Assembly: GCA_029207755.1 (NCBI GenBank) | Contig: JARCOQ010000002.1 | Coordinates: 88,821,087-88,885,086 of the forward strand | Length of the DNA stretch: 64,000 nt | From: Chamaea fasciata | Lineage: Eukaryota; Chordata; Aves; Passeriformes; Sylviidae | Reading direction: 5' to 3' | In this document: one piece after another, positions 24,009 to 37,500 of the stretch | Layout of the letters: each line of letters opens with the position of its first letter | How positions within the stretch are numbered: position 1 is the first letter of the stretch | The notes under the pieces: generated by a model | What the model was told of the DNA's origin: nothing | Database searches by the model: none | Seen by the model: the letters and a program-made list of their open reading frames with translations, nothing else | Translations under genes and position numbers: made by a program

Positions 24009-27000
24009 TTTGTTCCTCCTAACCTTACTCTCCTTTCAGCTGATTATTAAAGTACACACAGGCCCTTCTCCAGAGAGCAAGCTGAGAACATCCCCACACA
24101 AAACAACCTCCTAACTGTGGATATGGCACTTCTGGAAAGTTTTAACTTGCTACCAGCTCAACATAGGCTCAGCTGTGTTTGCAGGCAAGGGCTTTGGTCG
24201 TGGCCCACATTTGCAGTTGCAACAGGCCCCAGGAGATTTCTGTTATTTCAACATATACCAAGGATTATCCTGACAAATGACAATTATGCCAGTAAGCTGA
24301 GGTTCAGGCTTGTGGTCTGAGATGCAAAGTGTATATGGCTATGTCTCAACTGATTATGCTAAGTTTTAAGAAAATTGTAATTCAAGTGTCATTGTTAATC
24401 AAACTTTCCCTTTAAAAGCATCAAAACAGGAGAACTCAATGATATAATCAACACAATTTGACAGTACAGTGTTTTATTGATTATCTGCTGCACAAACAGA
24501 TGCAAAAAAAAATTAGGTTGTCTGCTAGTCAAGTCAGCAGACATCCTTGACTAAGTTTTGTGTTGTGCATTTTTTTTCCCTTGTGAGGACATAAACATTA
24601 GATTTGTAATGGCCAGTTACAAACTCCAGTGTTAAAATTATTAGTAGTCTCATTTTTTCACCTGTTGCTTAATTTTATTTAAGAAAGCAATGTAAATAAC
24701 AAATAAGTTACTAATAAGTTTCAGTTTGAAAGAAGCTGAAATTAATATTTGTACAATTTTTATGTTCTGTAAGGCCTTTTTACTAAGCAATTAGGAGGTC
24801 TGAAACCACTGATTTACATATATTCTTTTCATCAAACTTACATTTAGAAAATGTTTGCATCATTCTTATACATTTATTTATTTTATGAAATATAGAAGAA
24901 GAATTTTTCTAATCTTGCAGTTTATTCTTTACTTCAGTCTATAATCTGAAATTACATTCATCTTCTTTGGTAATTTGCCTAAAAGGAAACAAACTGAACT
25001 TTCAGGAAATAGTAGAACTGCTCTTTGGGAGGACAAAAGTAAAAAGAGATAGAGGTGCCACTTAAGGCACCATAATTAGTTGCTGGTATGAAATTAACTA
25101 ACACCTGGCTGGCATTGGCAACTAGTGACATTACTTTGGTGTCATGTTACATGATCAGTACCAGAAGACAAATTTCTAGAAGAAGATCTATTTTTCTGGG
25201 CCTGTTCCTACCAACTAGAAACATAGGAAGAACACCACACAGCGTATCTGTTGTCCTTTTTATAAATGCTTCTATCTTGGATGATATCTACTGGTTTTTT
25301 CTTAGTGTTTTTCTCAGACTACACAATCTCTTAAAAACAAACCAAACGTACTCTGTAGTCATGTTTTTGTTTGCACTATACACTCCTATGCATATCCAAT
25401 ACCACTAGTGCAATTAAAGTTTTATTTGCTGCTCAAATTAGCAATCATTGGATGTGTTTTCAGCGTTTTGAGAGCTGTGGTCTTGATTTGAAATAAAGTT
25501 GTAAAATCCAGTCTCTGTTTTCCTCAGTATATGCAGTTTTCCCATATTTCAGACATCTTTCCAAGAGAGTTCCCCAAATTAAGCAGAACCAAATGTTACT
25601 ATGTTGTACACTGGGCTAATTACTAAAATTGAAGCTACTGTCATTGCAAAAGCTGGATTTGTTTAATAAATTAATGTCATATTTTTTCCATGTCTCACTC
25701 TTTAGTGATTTATTTGTGCATTATTTGTGGTAATCTTTCAAGTGACACTTTCCCGGCTTCTTCATACACTAACCTTTCAGAAATCAAGACTCAGCAATGA
25801 AAGCAAAAGAATGAGAAAGCTAACCTGAAGGAAGGAATCTGTTAATCACAGAAGCACACCTTTTTCTATTTTACTGATTCAAAACAGTCCTTAAAGCCAT
25901 CCAGATGTTACAGTTTCAGAGGAGCACTAAAGTAGAAAACACTCCAGAGCATTTTAAGTCCACGAGCGATTAAATGTAAACGAGGTGGAGCCTTTATCAG
26001 AAGAATTTGTGTGGTTTTTTAAAACATGAACTGGTCAAACTCTGAACCATATCAAGCTGTTCTTGTGTATTCCTGTTTTTCCTTAAGTAGCTGCACTGTG
26101 ATTATAAATTCATTCTAATTATGCTTTCTGCTTGGTAGCATGCCAAAAGGTCTCTTCTTCATCTACTCTGCAATGTTCCTGCTTCCTTCCGTTCTGCCTC
26201 AGTAGCTTCAGAACCTGCCATCTAGGTACACACACAACAGCAGATGCATATAACTACACTCTGCACAGAAAAACTTCTGTCTCCAAGGCAAAAATAGAAC
26301 AGATTGATGGGATCAGTATTAAACTGGTTCCCTCTAATGAGTTAAAGACTCCCATCTGTTCCATATACTAATGTGGTTGAAGTCTGCAAGGAGAAAAAAA
26401 GATCAATACAAATTTATGGGCTCTTCATAAGCATTAAATTAACAGCAGAAAAATGCAGGGTTGTGTGAAAGGGATGCTCATGAACCTCCACTGAGGCTCA
26501 CAAAGCTAACTGAGCACAAAATTATGTAATTATGGTGTTAAATAGGACTTCTAGGGTAAAGTATCTAGAAGATGAATAAAAAAGATGCTTGCTACAGTTT
26601 TGACAATTAAAAAACCCTTTTCAAAAGGAAGTCCACACCATCATTCTGTTTAGTATCCCCCCCTCACTCTCTCCCTTTCTGTTTTTCCAGTTTCTCATTT
26701 TAATCTTCAGCATTTCCAAGTCCCCCATGTAATTCCCTGCCCCTGTGTGTTTCCCCCAGATCTTTACTTCATCAAGGCACTATTTTTTGGTACACAGAGT
26801 CAAAGGTTTTTTACTTTTCCCCTTTGGACTTTTGACCTCTTTCAAAGATGCTTTTAAAGTCCTAATGATTTACTGTGTCCTCCAGCTGTTAAGTCAGACA
26901 GTTCCTTCCAAACTGCAAAGTACAAATGGTATGTATCGAGCCTATTGACATGTAAAGTAACAATATTAAACAGACAAACTAAAAAAGGCTCCAGTTTCTG

Positions 27001-27848
27001 TTGAAGCCAATCAAAATATAGACAAGCAGTAGTCCTGGGCCAGATCCCCCCCAAAATTCAAGTCCTCTGTCTTTGCTGTTTCATCCAAGCCTAGGAGCTG
27101 TCCGCCAAGTCTGGTGGTTCCCCTAGACACAGCCACAGACCCTCTTTCTCTCCACCCAGTGGATCTTGCAGAGGGTTTTTAGTGAAGTGACCTGTTTCCA
27201 ATAGGTGAAGAGTCAGTGACACCATGACCTAGCCTAATCTTTTAATCAGATCTTCTCCTAGGAGTTAGGATATATAGGTGTAAACCTTCTCTAGCTTGAA
27301 CGGGAAGTGCTCAAAAGGCAGAAATCCTCCTATCTGTTTGAAAATGCCTCAATCACTGGCAATTTAATTAAAAAGAAACACCATACCTATTTCTTGTATA
27401 TTATTAAAAGAAAAAAATTGTAGTCAAGGCTGCATTTTTAAAAAAATCTGGGAGAACATGCTATGAGTTTCATAAAAAGGCTTATGAAATCAAGCCCTTA
27501 GGAGGAATATAGGCAGAAAAAGACCCTTTTCCATCACCCCAATGGTCACCTGTGAAGTCTGTTTCCTGCTGAGCCCAGGCAGTAATACAGATGTGAAAAA
27601 TTGTCAGTCAGCACAGCAGCCATGGCAAATCATTAGGCTTCTAGATCTAAATGCCTTCTCAATCTCCCTCTACTCAGCAGAAGAAAAGGCTGCAGTACTG
27701 CAAAAGTCTTTCTTGGTTAATGAGTTAATATTTTTATGAATATTGCTTCAAGTACTGCTCCTAGATGTCAGGGGCATAAATAGAATTTTAAATCGTAATA
27801 CTATTACTAGAATGTTTTCAGGAGTCAGTATTTTCTTTGTTTTTACAG
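24009..27848. other. Non-coding AT-rich stretch
   Basis: No repeat family or gene is recognised. About 25600-25760 and 25930-26010 contain CpG-retaining, homeobox-word-rich segments that could be conserved non-coding elements, not verifiable here. A pyrimidine-rich zone lies near 26655-26760. Confidence 0.65.
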
Positions 27849-27937
27849 AACTACATAATTCTCAATACAAAGAACTACATTCTATGTCCAGTCACAGCAA
27901 CAAATGTGGACAAAAAAAATTGCTTCTTGGAGATCAT
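27849..27937 (+). other. Exon-like segment with strong splice sites
   Basis: TTTTCTTTGTTTTTACAG at 27831-27848 is a strong acceptor and GTAAGT at 27938-27943 an excellent donor. The 89 bp between them stay open in one frame for 29 complete codons plus two leading bases (Glu-Leu-His-Asn-Ser-Gln-Tyr-Lys-Glu-Leu and onward, rich in Ser, His, Lys). I recognise no protein family. It could be a coding exon, an exon of a non-coding RNA, or a chance pair of good splice sites in an AT-rich intron. Confidence 0.22.
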
Positions 27938-30681
27938 GTAAGTTTAGAAAGGGGCTTTATTTTCTGTTTCTTGGTAAGATGCTGATAAACAGGCCTAGCC
28001 TTTACTCTAGTCTAATTAGCTTTGATACTGAAGAGCAACATACAGATTAAAATCAACACTGAAAGTAAGCATCAACTGTGCATCTACAACTTGGAAGTTA
28101 AGGAAGGCAGCTTCTGTTAATTAGAAAAAAAGGAGTGCTTAGTTGTTATTTTTTGCAGTTTGGTCAATTTTTGAAGTTGGTTCTGCCTACAGAGGTAGCG
28201 GAATGGCTGCGGCTTGATTTGTAACAACACCTTTTTTAGGTTTGGGGCTTTTCAGCTGAATCCATTTTTTTCTCTTTGTCTGCTTTGCAAGTAAGTACTA
28301 TGGACCTTCATCTGTTCTTCCAGGTTTTCAGATTGCAGAGAAAAAATTGTATGTACAGCTCCAGTGAGATCCCTGCTAACAATCTGCATTAGAGTAGGAA
28401 TTCAGAGAGGGTGGAATAAGTGAAACAAAACCTATAAAGTCATCAGAAAAATACTGCTGAAAAGCCTCAGCATTCAGAAGTCTTTCATCCTTTCAGATGC
28501 TCAGCATGGGTGAGGTTCAGTCTGGCTAAGAATCACCATTACTTCTATAAGAACTTTATCAACATTTTCCAGGTGCCCTCTAATACCCCATGGCTATAAG
28601 CAGTCTAATGTTTTTCAGCTGCTAAAAGACAATGAGTGAGTGAATGAGTCCTAGTGAGCAGAGACAGAGGGAAGAGTGGAAAGTTTCCACATGCTGTTTT
28701 GAGCCATTACATGTCAGTATTTCCACTACGAGTAATGACTCAGAGCCAAAGGAGATAACTGCAAAACATATCATCAAAATCAAATTACAAGGTGAACATA
28801 ATTTGTTTCTGGTACAGACATAATTTCTACATTCTGGTTTACTGGGAAGCTCTTTGAATCAAAGCATTCAGACTCTGTATAGAGATGTATTTACAACCTT
28901 GAGTAAGTTCTGGTGTTTAGAGATCTCTGACCAAGTTCAGAAGTTTGTCCCTGTGTTTAATTAAGTCTATAAAACTTTGGGTACTACTGTCATTCTCCTT
29001 GGAACCATTACACATCAGTTGTGACCCAGCTGTTCCCATAGCTAAGATCCTAGCTCCCTGTCACTGTTCGTAGCTTTGAGTGCTGCATCCAAGCAGGCTA
29101 TTCCTGAAAGCACCACAACTCATTCCAACCTGATTTAAAAGTCTTCCTCTTTCCAGACTGTTTCATATGCATGTGTCTTCCTCCAGGACTTGTTGAAGTT
29201 TAGGAATGTTTCAACTCCTTTTGTTAGGTCTTGTCTCCCCATTAAAATTACTGAATAATAACAGAGTTATAAGGTGCTAAACAAGCTGGTTTGCATACAA
29301 GCTCCAGGAGTGCTGCACAGACTAGTCCAGGCCTTGGCTGCCTGGTTCTCCTGTGCCTCCACCTGTGCTTCCTCACCATTCCCCATCACCAGAGCTGGAC
29401 CAAGCCCTCTGCACAGTCTTTTCACTACAGTTTGCTTCCTGTGCCCTTCCCAGCCTCAAGTGGCAGCAATCCTCCTTTTCCTCATGAAGCCATCAGTGCA
29501 GTGGTGGTGAACAAGCAGGGTCATATGGGAATGAGTGGGTGGGTGAGGGGGACAGCTAATGCAGATACAGCAATTCCCATGCTTCAAGGAAGGTGGACAC
29601 ACTCCTGCTGACATTCTGCTCCACCATGGGGTGAAGCTTCTATCAGGAAATGGCTATGGCCCCTCTTGTCATCCAAATGAGATAGAGGAGTGGCAGAGAC
29701 CCAAAAAGGGGGAGAGGTTCATGTCCCAAGTCACATATTTAAAAATGTGCAGATACCTGGATTAAAAGGTCCAGTAATATTGAAATATTAACCAGTGTGT
29801 GATAATGCCCTTCTCAGCACAGTCAGTGATGCTGACAGCATCCCTCTTCATTAAAACGGGGCATCTTTAAACATCTCATCAATCCTTGATTCAGAAGGAG
29901 CCATTGATTTTTAGTCTAAACCCTGGAACCAAAACTTCACCTATTGTACTCCATATTATCCCTGAACACTGGCTGAATTCAAATCAAATATTTCAGAAAT
30001 ATGTCCAGCCAGGTTTCTCAAAATTCTAGCAGTGGGAATACACCACATCTACCTTGAATTGCTCCAGGAGATAGGTATATTCACCATTTAAAATATCTGC
30101 AACCTGTTTAAAATTTTTATTTGCCTAGCAAAGATCTCAGTCTTGAGTTTTCTGTTGTTGCATTAAAGAGCTGCTGTTTTTTCTGAAGTTTTTCCTACAT
30201 GTAGGTATCTGTAGACAATGAGGAAATCATATCAGCAACTTGAATAATTTAAAGTAATTTGTTCAGGTTTCTACATGTTCTCCAGACTACAGCTTGGATT
30301 CTTTCAAAACCTTTTCAGCTTTTCAGAAGAATTATCAAAACTAGGACCTCAGAGCTGCAGGGTTCCAGTGATGGCCTTGCCATGTCACAGGCACCCTGCC
30401 TTTTCTCCTGCCTGTGCCTTTGCGGATACCTCCCAAGGTCACACGAGCTCATTGGCTAACTAGCTCAATGGAAATGCCTATCCTGCTGATTGCATCTACC
30501 TCTTAAGACCTTTTCAGTGTCAGCAAAACAGTGTCCTGTCTCAAAAGTGGGATAAACATTCTTTGTTTCAAAATTCAGTCTTCAGTTGTCTTCAAAGGCC
30601 CACAACTCAGATCAACCCACCTGCAGACTAATCCAACTCGTTCCATATGCCTAGCTTGTCCCTCTCTTTGTTTACTTACCC
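27938..30681. other. Non-coding stretch with one GC-richer patch
   Basis: No gene is recognised. Positions 29285-29710 are GC-richer than the surroundings, CpG-poor, and hold overlapping frames of 68-106 codons on the plus strand, which is typical of stop-poor composition. No repeat family is identified in the patch. Confidence 0.6.
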
Positions 30682-30770
30682 AGTAGCTTGAGGTCACCTG
30701 CAAATTTTGGAAGCAATAATTTTCTATTTTGTCACAGATGATTGATACAAGTGTCAATAAAGTTATTAAG
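30682..30770 (-). mobile_element. Old CR1-type LINE fragment
   Basis: AGTAGCTTGAGGTCACCTGC followed by AAATTTTGG, then GATTGATACAAGTGTCAATA and AAGTTATTAA resemble the antisense of the CR1/L3 reverse-transcriptase region (usual form: cttggtgtcatctgcaaat ... gtcattaataaagatatta). It is strongly diverged, so an old insertion; the edges are approximate. Confidence 0.5.
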
Positions 30771-31824
30771 AATGCCTTTAGTTTACTCACAAGGTACACA
30801 TTTGATAAGAAAAAGCACATTTACAGGGAAGATTAGCAGGAAAAAAGACTGACATCTGCCTCTAATCCAAACCAGTATTTTGATGTTCAGTGCACAAGAG
30901 AGAGGACCAACACAGAATTAAGCACACCCTTTTGCTTTTACTCTGTACAGACAATCCAATTTAGATACTGCAAACAACAAAACATTTTAAATTCCCAGTC
31001 CCTCCACCCACTATGCACAACTCCTCTACCACAGTTCCTCATTCAGAAATAGCTTTTTGTCTTCATAAGCTACATATTCTTATTCTTTAAGTGAGAGAGT
31101 CCAGTTTCAAAGCAGCAACTCAATTCCATCTTCTTTAAACACAATGGAAACTTTCCAGAGAGTGCATTAGATGCAGGATGAGATTAATGAGATCCTTACT
31201 CTTTCTTGTAATTTTCCAAATGTGTATTTATAAAGTGAACTAAATTTCAAAGTTGATTGTTTAAGCAGGACCATTTTGGTATCTCTGGTCCCAGACAGAG
31301 GTCCTGAGACCTTCACGAACTGAAAGCAGGAAAAATAAACAGGCAAATTTAAAGGCAGCTAATCTTTCTTTGTCATTTTTACTGTTGTGTTCAGCTAGTA
31401 CACAGAAAGCTTGAAAATAATTAGATTAGATCAAACAGATCAGGTCTGAAAGCAACAAGTAATTGTCACCATCCACTCCCAGACACACAGCTAACCATGC
31501 TGACCATTGTCAGCCCCAAAGTGATTTGCCCAAAAGTGGTCAGCCCTTGAAAAAATCATTTTTCAGTCTTTCACCCTCCATATTTCTCCATGGCACAAGC
31601 CAGCCTTTGTGAGGTTATCCTGAAAGTAAAACAAAAACATGGCAATTATTCAGGCATGCCGATGTAGAAACACATGGTTCTTCCCTGAAAGGAGAAAACA
31701 GACTCCAATCTTACAAAATAAGCAAGCTGCTTCTCTCAGGGGCTTGCAAAAAGAGAAACAAGGGGATCAAAAGAAACCTCAGCAGATGGTCAGTGTCACT
31801 AAGGGATAATTCATGAGACCCTAG
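30771..31824. other. Non-coding AT-rich stretch
   Basis: Nothing is recognised. Confidence 0.7.
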
Positions 31825-31852
31825 GAGTATATTCTATTAGGAGAATATACTC
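31825..31852. repeat. Perfect 11-bp inverted repeat, 6-nt loop
   Basis: GAGTATATTCT (31825-31835), loop ATTAGG, AGAATATACTC (31842-31852). All eleven positions pair, with a possible G-T wobble just outside. Confidence 0.9.
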
Positions 31853-33886
31853 TACACTACATAGCAGAGTCACACTACCCTACTATTCACATGGAAAGAA
31901 ATCAGCTAATCCATCAAAAGCCAGCATGATTATATATTTTATTCCCCTGCCCTGAACTGAAAGGATTCAAAACACTTTCTTTCCCCCATCCAAATGTTGC
32001 ATCAATATTCACAAATGACCTGGGGGAAAATCCAAAAAGTTGTAGAAATGTTTTAATTGAGTAAAATAGTGAAATCAATCCCTGCAGTGAGTGGCAGGGA
32101 AGTTAGAATGAAGACAGAACACAAAAATCACTAGAATGCTGGAAAACAGAAGGAAATAATTATGATTAAGCAGCGAAAAAAAATCCCAGTAGCGCACATA
32201 GTAATGAAACCATTTACAGATTACTAAGAAAACATTTCCTGGCCATAATTGAGGGTATCTATCATTTTGTGGGTGCAAAATTTGGAATATCTGCAGCAAA
32301 ACCTTAAGAGGGTAGAGTTCAATCTCTTTCGAGTTCAATGCAGTCTCAAAGTACCACATGTTCCTGTTATAAGCTGCTGGGAAAGCCAAGCACACATTGA
32401 AAGCTTTCTCTTTTCCAAGAGAATGTTTCATTCATGGCTGGTAGCTCTCTATTTTGAAATTCTCTATTTAAAGTAAATAATTAATTTACATTGTCCTATA
32501 TTTCTGCTTTCCTGGCATTTATTGTAGATTTGTATTTGGAGTGAAAAGTGGGGGTCAGGTTTGCATATTTTTATGCTTGTTACTTTACACAGGCTTCTCT
32601 CTGTGATACATGATAGTTCTGGTCTTCAGTAGACTTATTTTGCCATCACACCTGTGTCCAGAAGTGCTAGAAACCTGCCATGTTGTTTGTGAGAAAGACG
32701 GTTAAATCTACTCATGGTCCTACAGAGCAGGAGATATCATTTCTCATCTGGAGTACAGTTGAGTTGCTAGGATCACCAGCTGTTCTAAACATAAAGCACA
32801 CAGCTTCACACTTGGCATGCATTCCTCCATTTCTCCTAGAGATAATTTTTTTTTACAAATCAGAGTGGGAATTGTGGGAACTCCATTTGTATATCAAGCA
32901 TAGGATTCAGTCAGCCAACCTCATCTCCCTTGCTCAACTCTTAGAAATCACCAGTGATTAAGAAACATTTTTGCACAGAGCACATGGGAGCAGCTGTTTA
33001 CAATCTCACTCTGTAGCAACTCAGTTTCCCGAGTTTCTTTCTCAAAGGTATTATAGAAATTGCAAGTGTCAGAGGTCCGGACTGGCACAGAAAAAAACAT
33101 TCATTAAGTAATTTTTTCATTTATTAATTTGTCATATGTGAGAATATAAGTAACCCATTTGCTGCATTTAATATAGCTGAGACACTCTAACTGCTTTACT
33201 ACAAACAGTTTGAAAGCAAGTTAAAGAAAGAAATGCATTCTAACAGAGAAATGCTTTAATCAGAGATTGTAAAACAAAACAGAATGCCAGATGAACCAGG
33301 TCTTGTTCATCTGTAAGGTCTGCAGTTATGCCATTAACTTTACCTCACTACAATTTGTTCAGGGCAATCGGGAGTTTCACGCAAAAAATCAATGGTTCAA
33401 TCTTGCCCTATAAACATCAGGTAACCTAGCTGTACACAGCATTCTGGCAGATTTGGGACAAGATGGATGATTCTTTCTTTGATATTTGCTCTCTGAAAGC
33501 AGAAAAATGACCAGAGGGTAGCATATTAAAAACATCACAGTCTTAAAAAAATAAACAACAAAACTGTCTAGAACAATTAGAAAAGTCAAGTACATTGTTT
33601 ACTTTTTCCTAATGCAAACCGATAGCCACTCTCAAGTGTAATTTGTATTGCCCAAGCTCAAAGAATTATCAAGTAAAGCAGTAACACAACCTCCACAACA
33701 GAGATGAGGTGCCCCATAATAACATACCACCAAGGCAGCTCTCTGCAAGCAAATATCAACCCTCTGGCTTCCAAGGCAAGGGAGGCAACCCTGGCTCCTC
33801 CTGAGGAACTGGGGCAGATCATCATATGAGCAGGTATTGACTGCTGGGTAGAAAGAGAGATTATGGCACTGATTTGAGTGTTTAAG
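31853..33886. other. Non-coding AT-rich stretch
   Basis: Nothing is recognised except a 9-bp inverted repeat at 33288-33313, which is within chance expectation. The stretch before the LTR (33640-33886) matches no repeat I know. Confidence 0.65.
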
Positions 33887-34509
33887 TGCCGTAGTGGTGT
33901 GTTTTGAAGTTTTCCCAGTTTTATATATATGGTTGTCTTTTACTGTTTCAGAATGGTTTTTCCCATATACCCATGTATTATCCCATAATGGTTTGCACCA
34001 GTTATTTGTTATTAATCCATCATTGTCATGTGACACCTGGGTCCTGCCTGTCACTTTGAAGCCTCACCCCAATCTCTAGAAAGTTCTGGTGAGGACTTTG
34101 AGTGGTTGGTGGGGTCCAGGTTCCCCTTCCTCCTTTGTTTCATGATTTGTTCTATGGTTTGTTATTTAGGTTCAGGGTCACTCCCTTCCCGCTCTGGATT
34201 GGTTCCAAGTTGTATCCTCCCTGCTTCCCCACCCCCAGATTTAAGGTGAAAACCCGTGAGTTCAGGGGGCTTCAGCAGGCTGACTGCTGGGTGAAAGGAA
34301 GCTGTGTAGATTTAACAAAACCCGGTTGAAGTTCCTCATCGGAGTTCCATCCCTTTATTTCTCGCATGGTTCACGCTTCTGCTAAGGCTAGGGCTCAAGG
34401 TGTCGGAACTGTATTCCCAAATACAGAACCGTACCTTTTTGCGATGTTGGTGCCAGAGCTGGCCATGAAGCACGGGTGAAAGTCCCAAGAGAGGCACCAC
34501 ACCGTCGCA
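33887..34509 (+). mobile_element. Solo LTR of an endogenous retrovirus, second family
   Basis: This segment matches my memory of a common passerine ERV LTR: GTAGTGGTGTGTTTTGAAG at the start, GTCATGTGACACCTGGGTCC, AAGTTCTGGTGAGGACTTTG, a TTTAAGGTGAAAACCC core-promoter-like segment near 34240, CTTCAGCAGGCTGACTGCTG, TTTATTTCTCGCATGGTTCA, AAGGTGTCGGAACTG and a terminal part with GAGAGGCACCACA. Length is about 620 bp. CpG is well retained in the right half (about a dozen in 300 bp), suggesting a fairly recent insertion. The edges are uncertain: TG at 33887 pairs with CA at 34508-34509 in the best guess, but no clean 4-6 bp target duplication flanks them. No internal retroviral sequence adjoins it. 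Confidence 0.78.
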
Positions 34510-34511
34510 AA
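34438..34511. repeat. Imperfect inverted repeat at the right end of the LTR
   Basis: TTTGCGATGTTGGTGCC (34438-34454) and GGCACCACACCGTCGCAAA (34493-34511) pair over two 7-bp blocks (TTTGCGA with TCGCAAA, TGGTGCC with GGCACCA) separated by a small internal loop, enclosing 38 bases. In an LTR transcript this would form a stem at the end of R/U5. Confidence 0.75.
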
Positions 34512-37500
34512 GCACTTACTATCACTCCACTCTTACTGAGAGGTGGAAACCCCTGAAGAAGATACTGACTGCTCTAGGGGCATTGTGAGAGCTCTGGAGA
34601 TCACATTGTCACACAGGTTCCCCATGTGACATCCCCTGATAGTGGTAACAAGGCACAGGAAGTGTTAAGTCCTGGTTAAACTCACATATAGGTGGAAACG
34701 AGTGATGAGCCCAGCTCCAGCCATAGTCAAGCAGATGAAGTGTTCAGTACTGTGACTGACTTATCAAATCTTCCCAAAGAGATATCCCTTTTAAACTGTG
34801 ACCCTTCCCTCACAGCATAAAGATGATAGGTGGTCCTCTGCCTATTACACCTCCATTGTCTAAGATGTGCTACATAATTACTTCAGATTGATTTATGTAC
34901 ATGTAATGGATTACAATTCAGTAGCCACTTTTCCCCTTCTACTTCTATTTAACGTCTAAACGTTTTGTACAGTATGCTTCCAATTTAATTGAAAAAAAGT
35001 TACTGTTGCTCAAACTTTATAGAACATTAGTACAACACTGAGGTGCAAACTGCAGATTTATTCATAAATGGCAAGCACAATGGCATCTTTCTTCAAGATA
35101 TGACTCACGATTAAGTCATGGCTCACAGACATAAGAGAAATGCTTAAATGCCTCATCTTGTGTTCACAAACGTGATACAGTCATGGTGCTCAGCGCACCA
35201 GCAAGGTCATATACTTTGTAGCCAAACAAGAGTATTGCAGAGTGCCTGAAATAGCATCTGTACCCCTTTTTCACTCTGGGAAATCAAAAGGGAGTCTTCC
35301 AATATAGCATTGCCCTCCAGGCTATTGTATGCAGAGGTAAATCCAAAATAATGAACTTAGAGACACTGCATCTTTTAATTTGGCCATTAAATACTTTATG
35401 AAGATATTGCCCAAAATCCTTTGTGTCTCAAAACCATATGTGGTTCAGATGCCCATGGGAATTCTGTGTAGGGGATGAATAAGCCAGAAGTGGAAATTTG
35501 ACCCTTTATGGAGTAACAGAGTGTAGCAGAGATGAGTCAGTCTGTAAAGAACTGCTACAACTCTGCATTCAAGGTCACCATAATGAAATTACAGTGTACA
35601 TTTGAAGTAATCAGAAGGCCACTCCAATGTTCATTTGGCACAAGACACTCTCTTATCAAAAGAATCCAACTTTGAGAGCCCAAAATAGACTTCTCACATT
35701 TCTGTGCAGCTTCAGTTTAATACCCTAAATTGCTTGTGATTGTCCCACAACGGCAATGTAATCAAATAAATAAAGCTAATTCTCTAATGTAATTTATCAA
35801 AAAAAAGTTCCATAACAACTCCGGCAGTACAAGAGTATCCAAGTACATGGAGTATCTTCTGAACCTGCAGGTGACTTTGAGTCACTGTCTTGATGTCAAA
35901 ACTGGAAAAAGAAAATTCATACTGTCCTGTAAATTAGAGAAGAAATAGTACAAAAAGCATAATGTCTGTGTATCTGTGGAAGCCTTTTACCAAATTATAT
36001 CAATATATATGTAAGTGTATAGGGGCAGAAAATACTTATGTGGCTGAAATTTTTTTTACAAAGAGGCAATTCAGCACTAAGTAACTTAAACCAAAGTATC
36101 TTTATTTCTCATGGTGAAAACTTAGGAATGGTCATATCACTGTCACTGGTGGGGTCAGAGGCAGAAAAGGCCTTGACACCATGAAACCCTGCTTAGTCAT
36201 TGCTAGAACATCCTTTCAATTATCAACACTGCTTCCAGCAGGAATCCAAAATACAGCCCCTCCATAGATACTATAAAGAAAATTAACTCTGCCCCAAGGA
36301 AAACCAACACACATACAGAGTTTGAAAATAGTCTTCTCTAGAGATTTTTGTTTCTTTCTATTTAGAGGAGTCAGAGCTTCCTTGGGTAGTGACAAGATAC
36401 AGAAAAAGCTGTACATCTAAAATGAGTACACAAGCTGATGAGCCTGGAGGTGTCCTGCACACATTAACTGACATGGCAGGGGCAGTCACTCCAAAAGTGC
36501 TTTCATTGTGAAGGCTACTACTGAAAAGGCAAATTCCCTCTTCAAGGGAATATAAATCTTAGTAACGTTTGACTTCTGGTTTAGGTAGGAGTTGAGTGTG
36601 CAGATGTAGAAAGAATAAGATTACTGTTACATTAAAAAGCCATGATTTTTACTATAGACTAGGTAGTTTTAAGGTGTGTTTAAGCCTCAGTTGAGCATTG
36701 CTTATCAAGTTGTTCTCCAGAATATATTTATATAGAGACGTGGAGTTGGGGGGCGGGGTGGGTAATGCATTAATGCTGCTTTGACTTTACATGTTGGCAC
36801 TTTATTTCAGCAAAATGACACTTCATTTTTACTTATGTCTTTTTGTAAGGATGGCAATAAAATAACCAAACAAATTGGTGTCGGACTTGAGTCTCAAATG
36901 TGTATTATGTCTCAAATACACCCCTGTGACTTCCTTGTCTGGAGAAGAGACATCCTTGGGGGGAACCTAACAGCAATTTTCCAATAGTTAAGAGACAGAG
37001 TCGGGTTCTTTAATGAGGGAATGTGGGAGAACAACTGACAGTAGTCTGTAATTTAAACAGAGGAAGATCCACCTGGTTATAAGGGGAAAAAATTACAATG
37101 GCATTTCAAGCTTTCAGTCACCATATAGAATACCATGTTTGAATGTCCTAATGACAAAGAGGTCTTGAAAGTCCCACATGAGAGGAGTTGTTTTCTGGCT
37201 CACCAGTACCTGAAAACCATGTATTCCCTTTCTCCATCTGTGGAACCTCTCTTGGGAAGGTTCAAAATGCATCACAAGAATTTATTATCATATTTATAAA
37301 TGGGTTGTGCCTTTTTTCTGCTAAGAAGAAGAAAACTACTGTTTGCACAATAAAATTATTCTTCCCTGAAAGAGAAAATCCCATATAAAATGAAGTCTGC
37401 TCTGTAATCCAGGTAACTTGATGATAAAAATGCCTTCATTCCATGAGTAAATTTCTAAAGGAGAGCAGCAGACTTTCTGCTGCTTTTATTGATTTTGGGC

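Noticed and set aside
33288..33313. 9-bp perfect inverted repeat, 8-base loop
   Set aside because: Several stems of this length are expected by chance in 64 kb.
36748..36762. G-rich string as a quadruplex or promoter GC box
   Set aside because: Only three separated G runs and no CpG-rich surroundings, so weak support for either.
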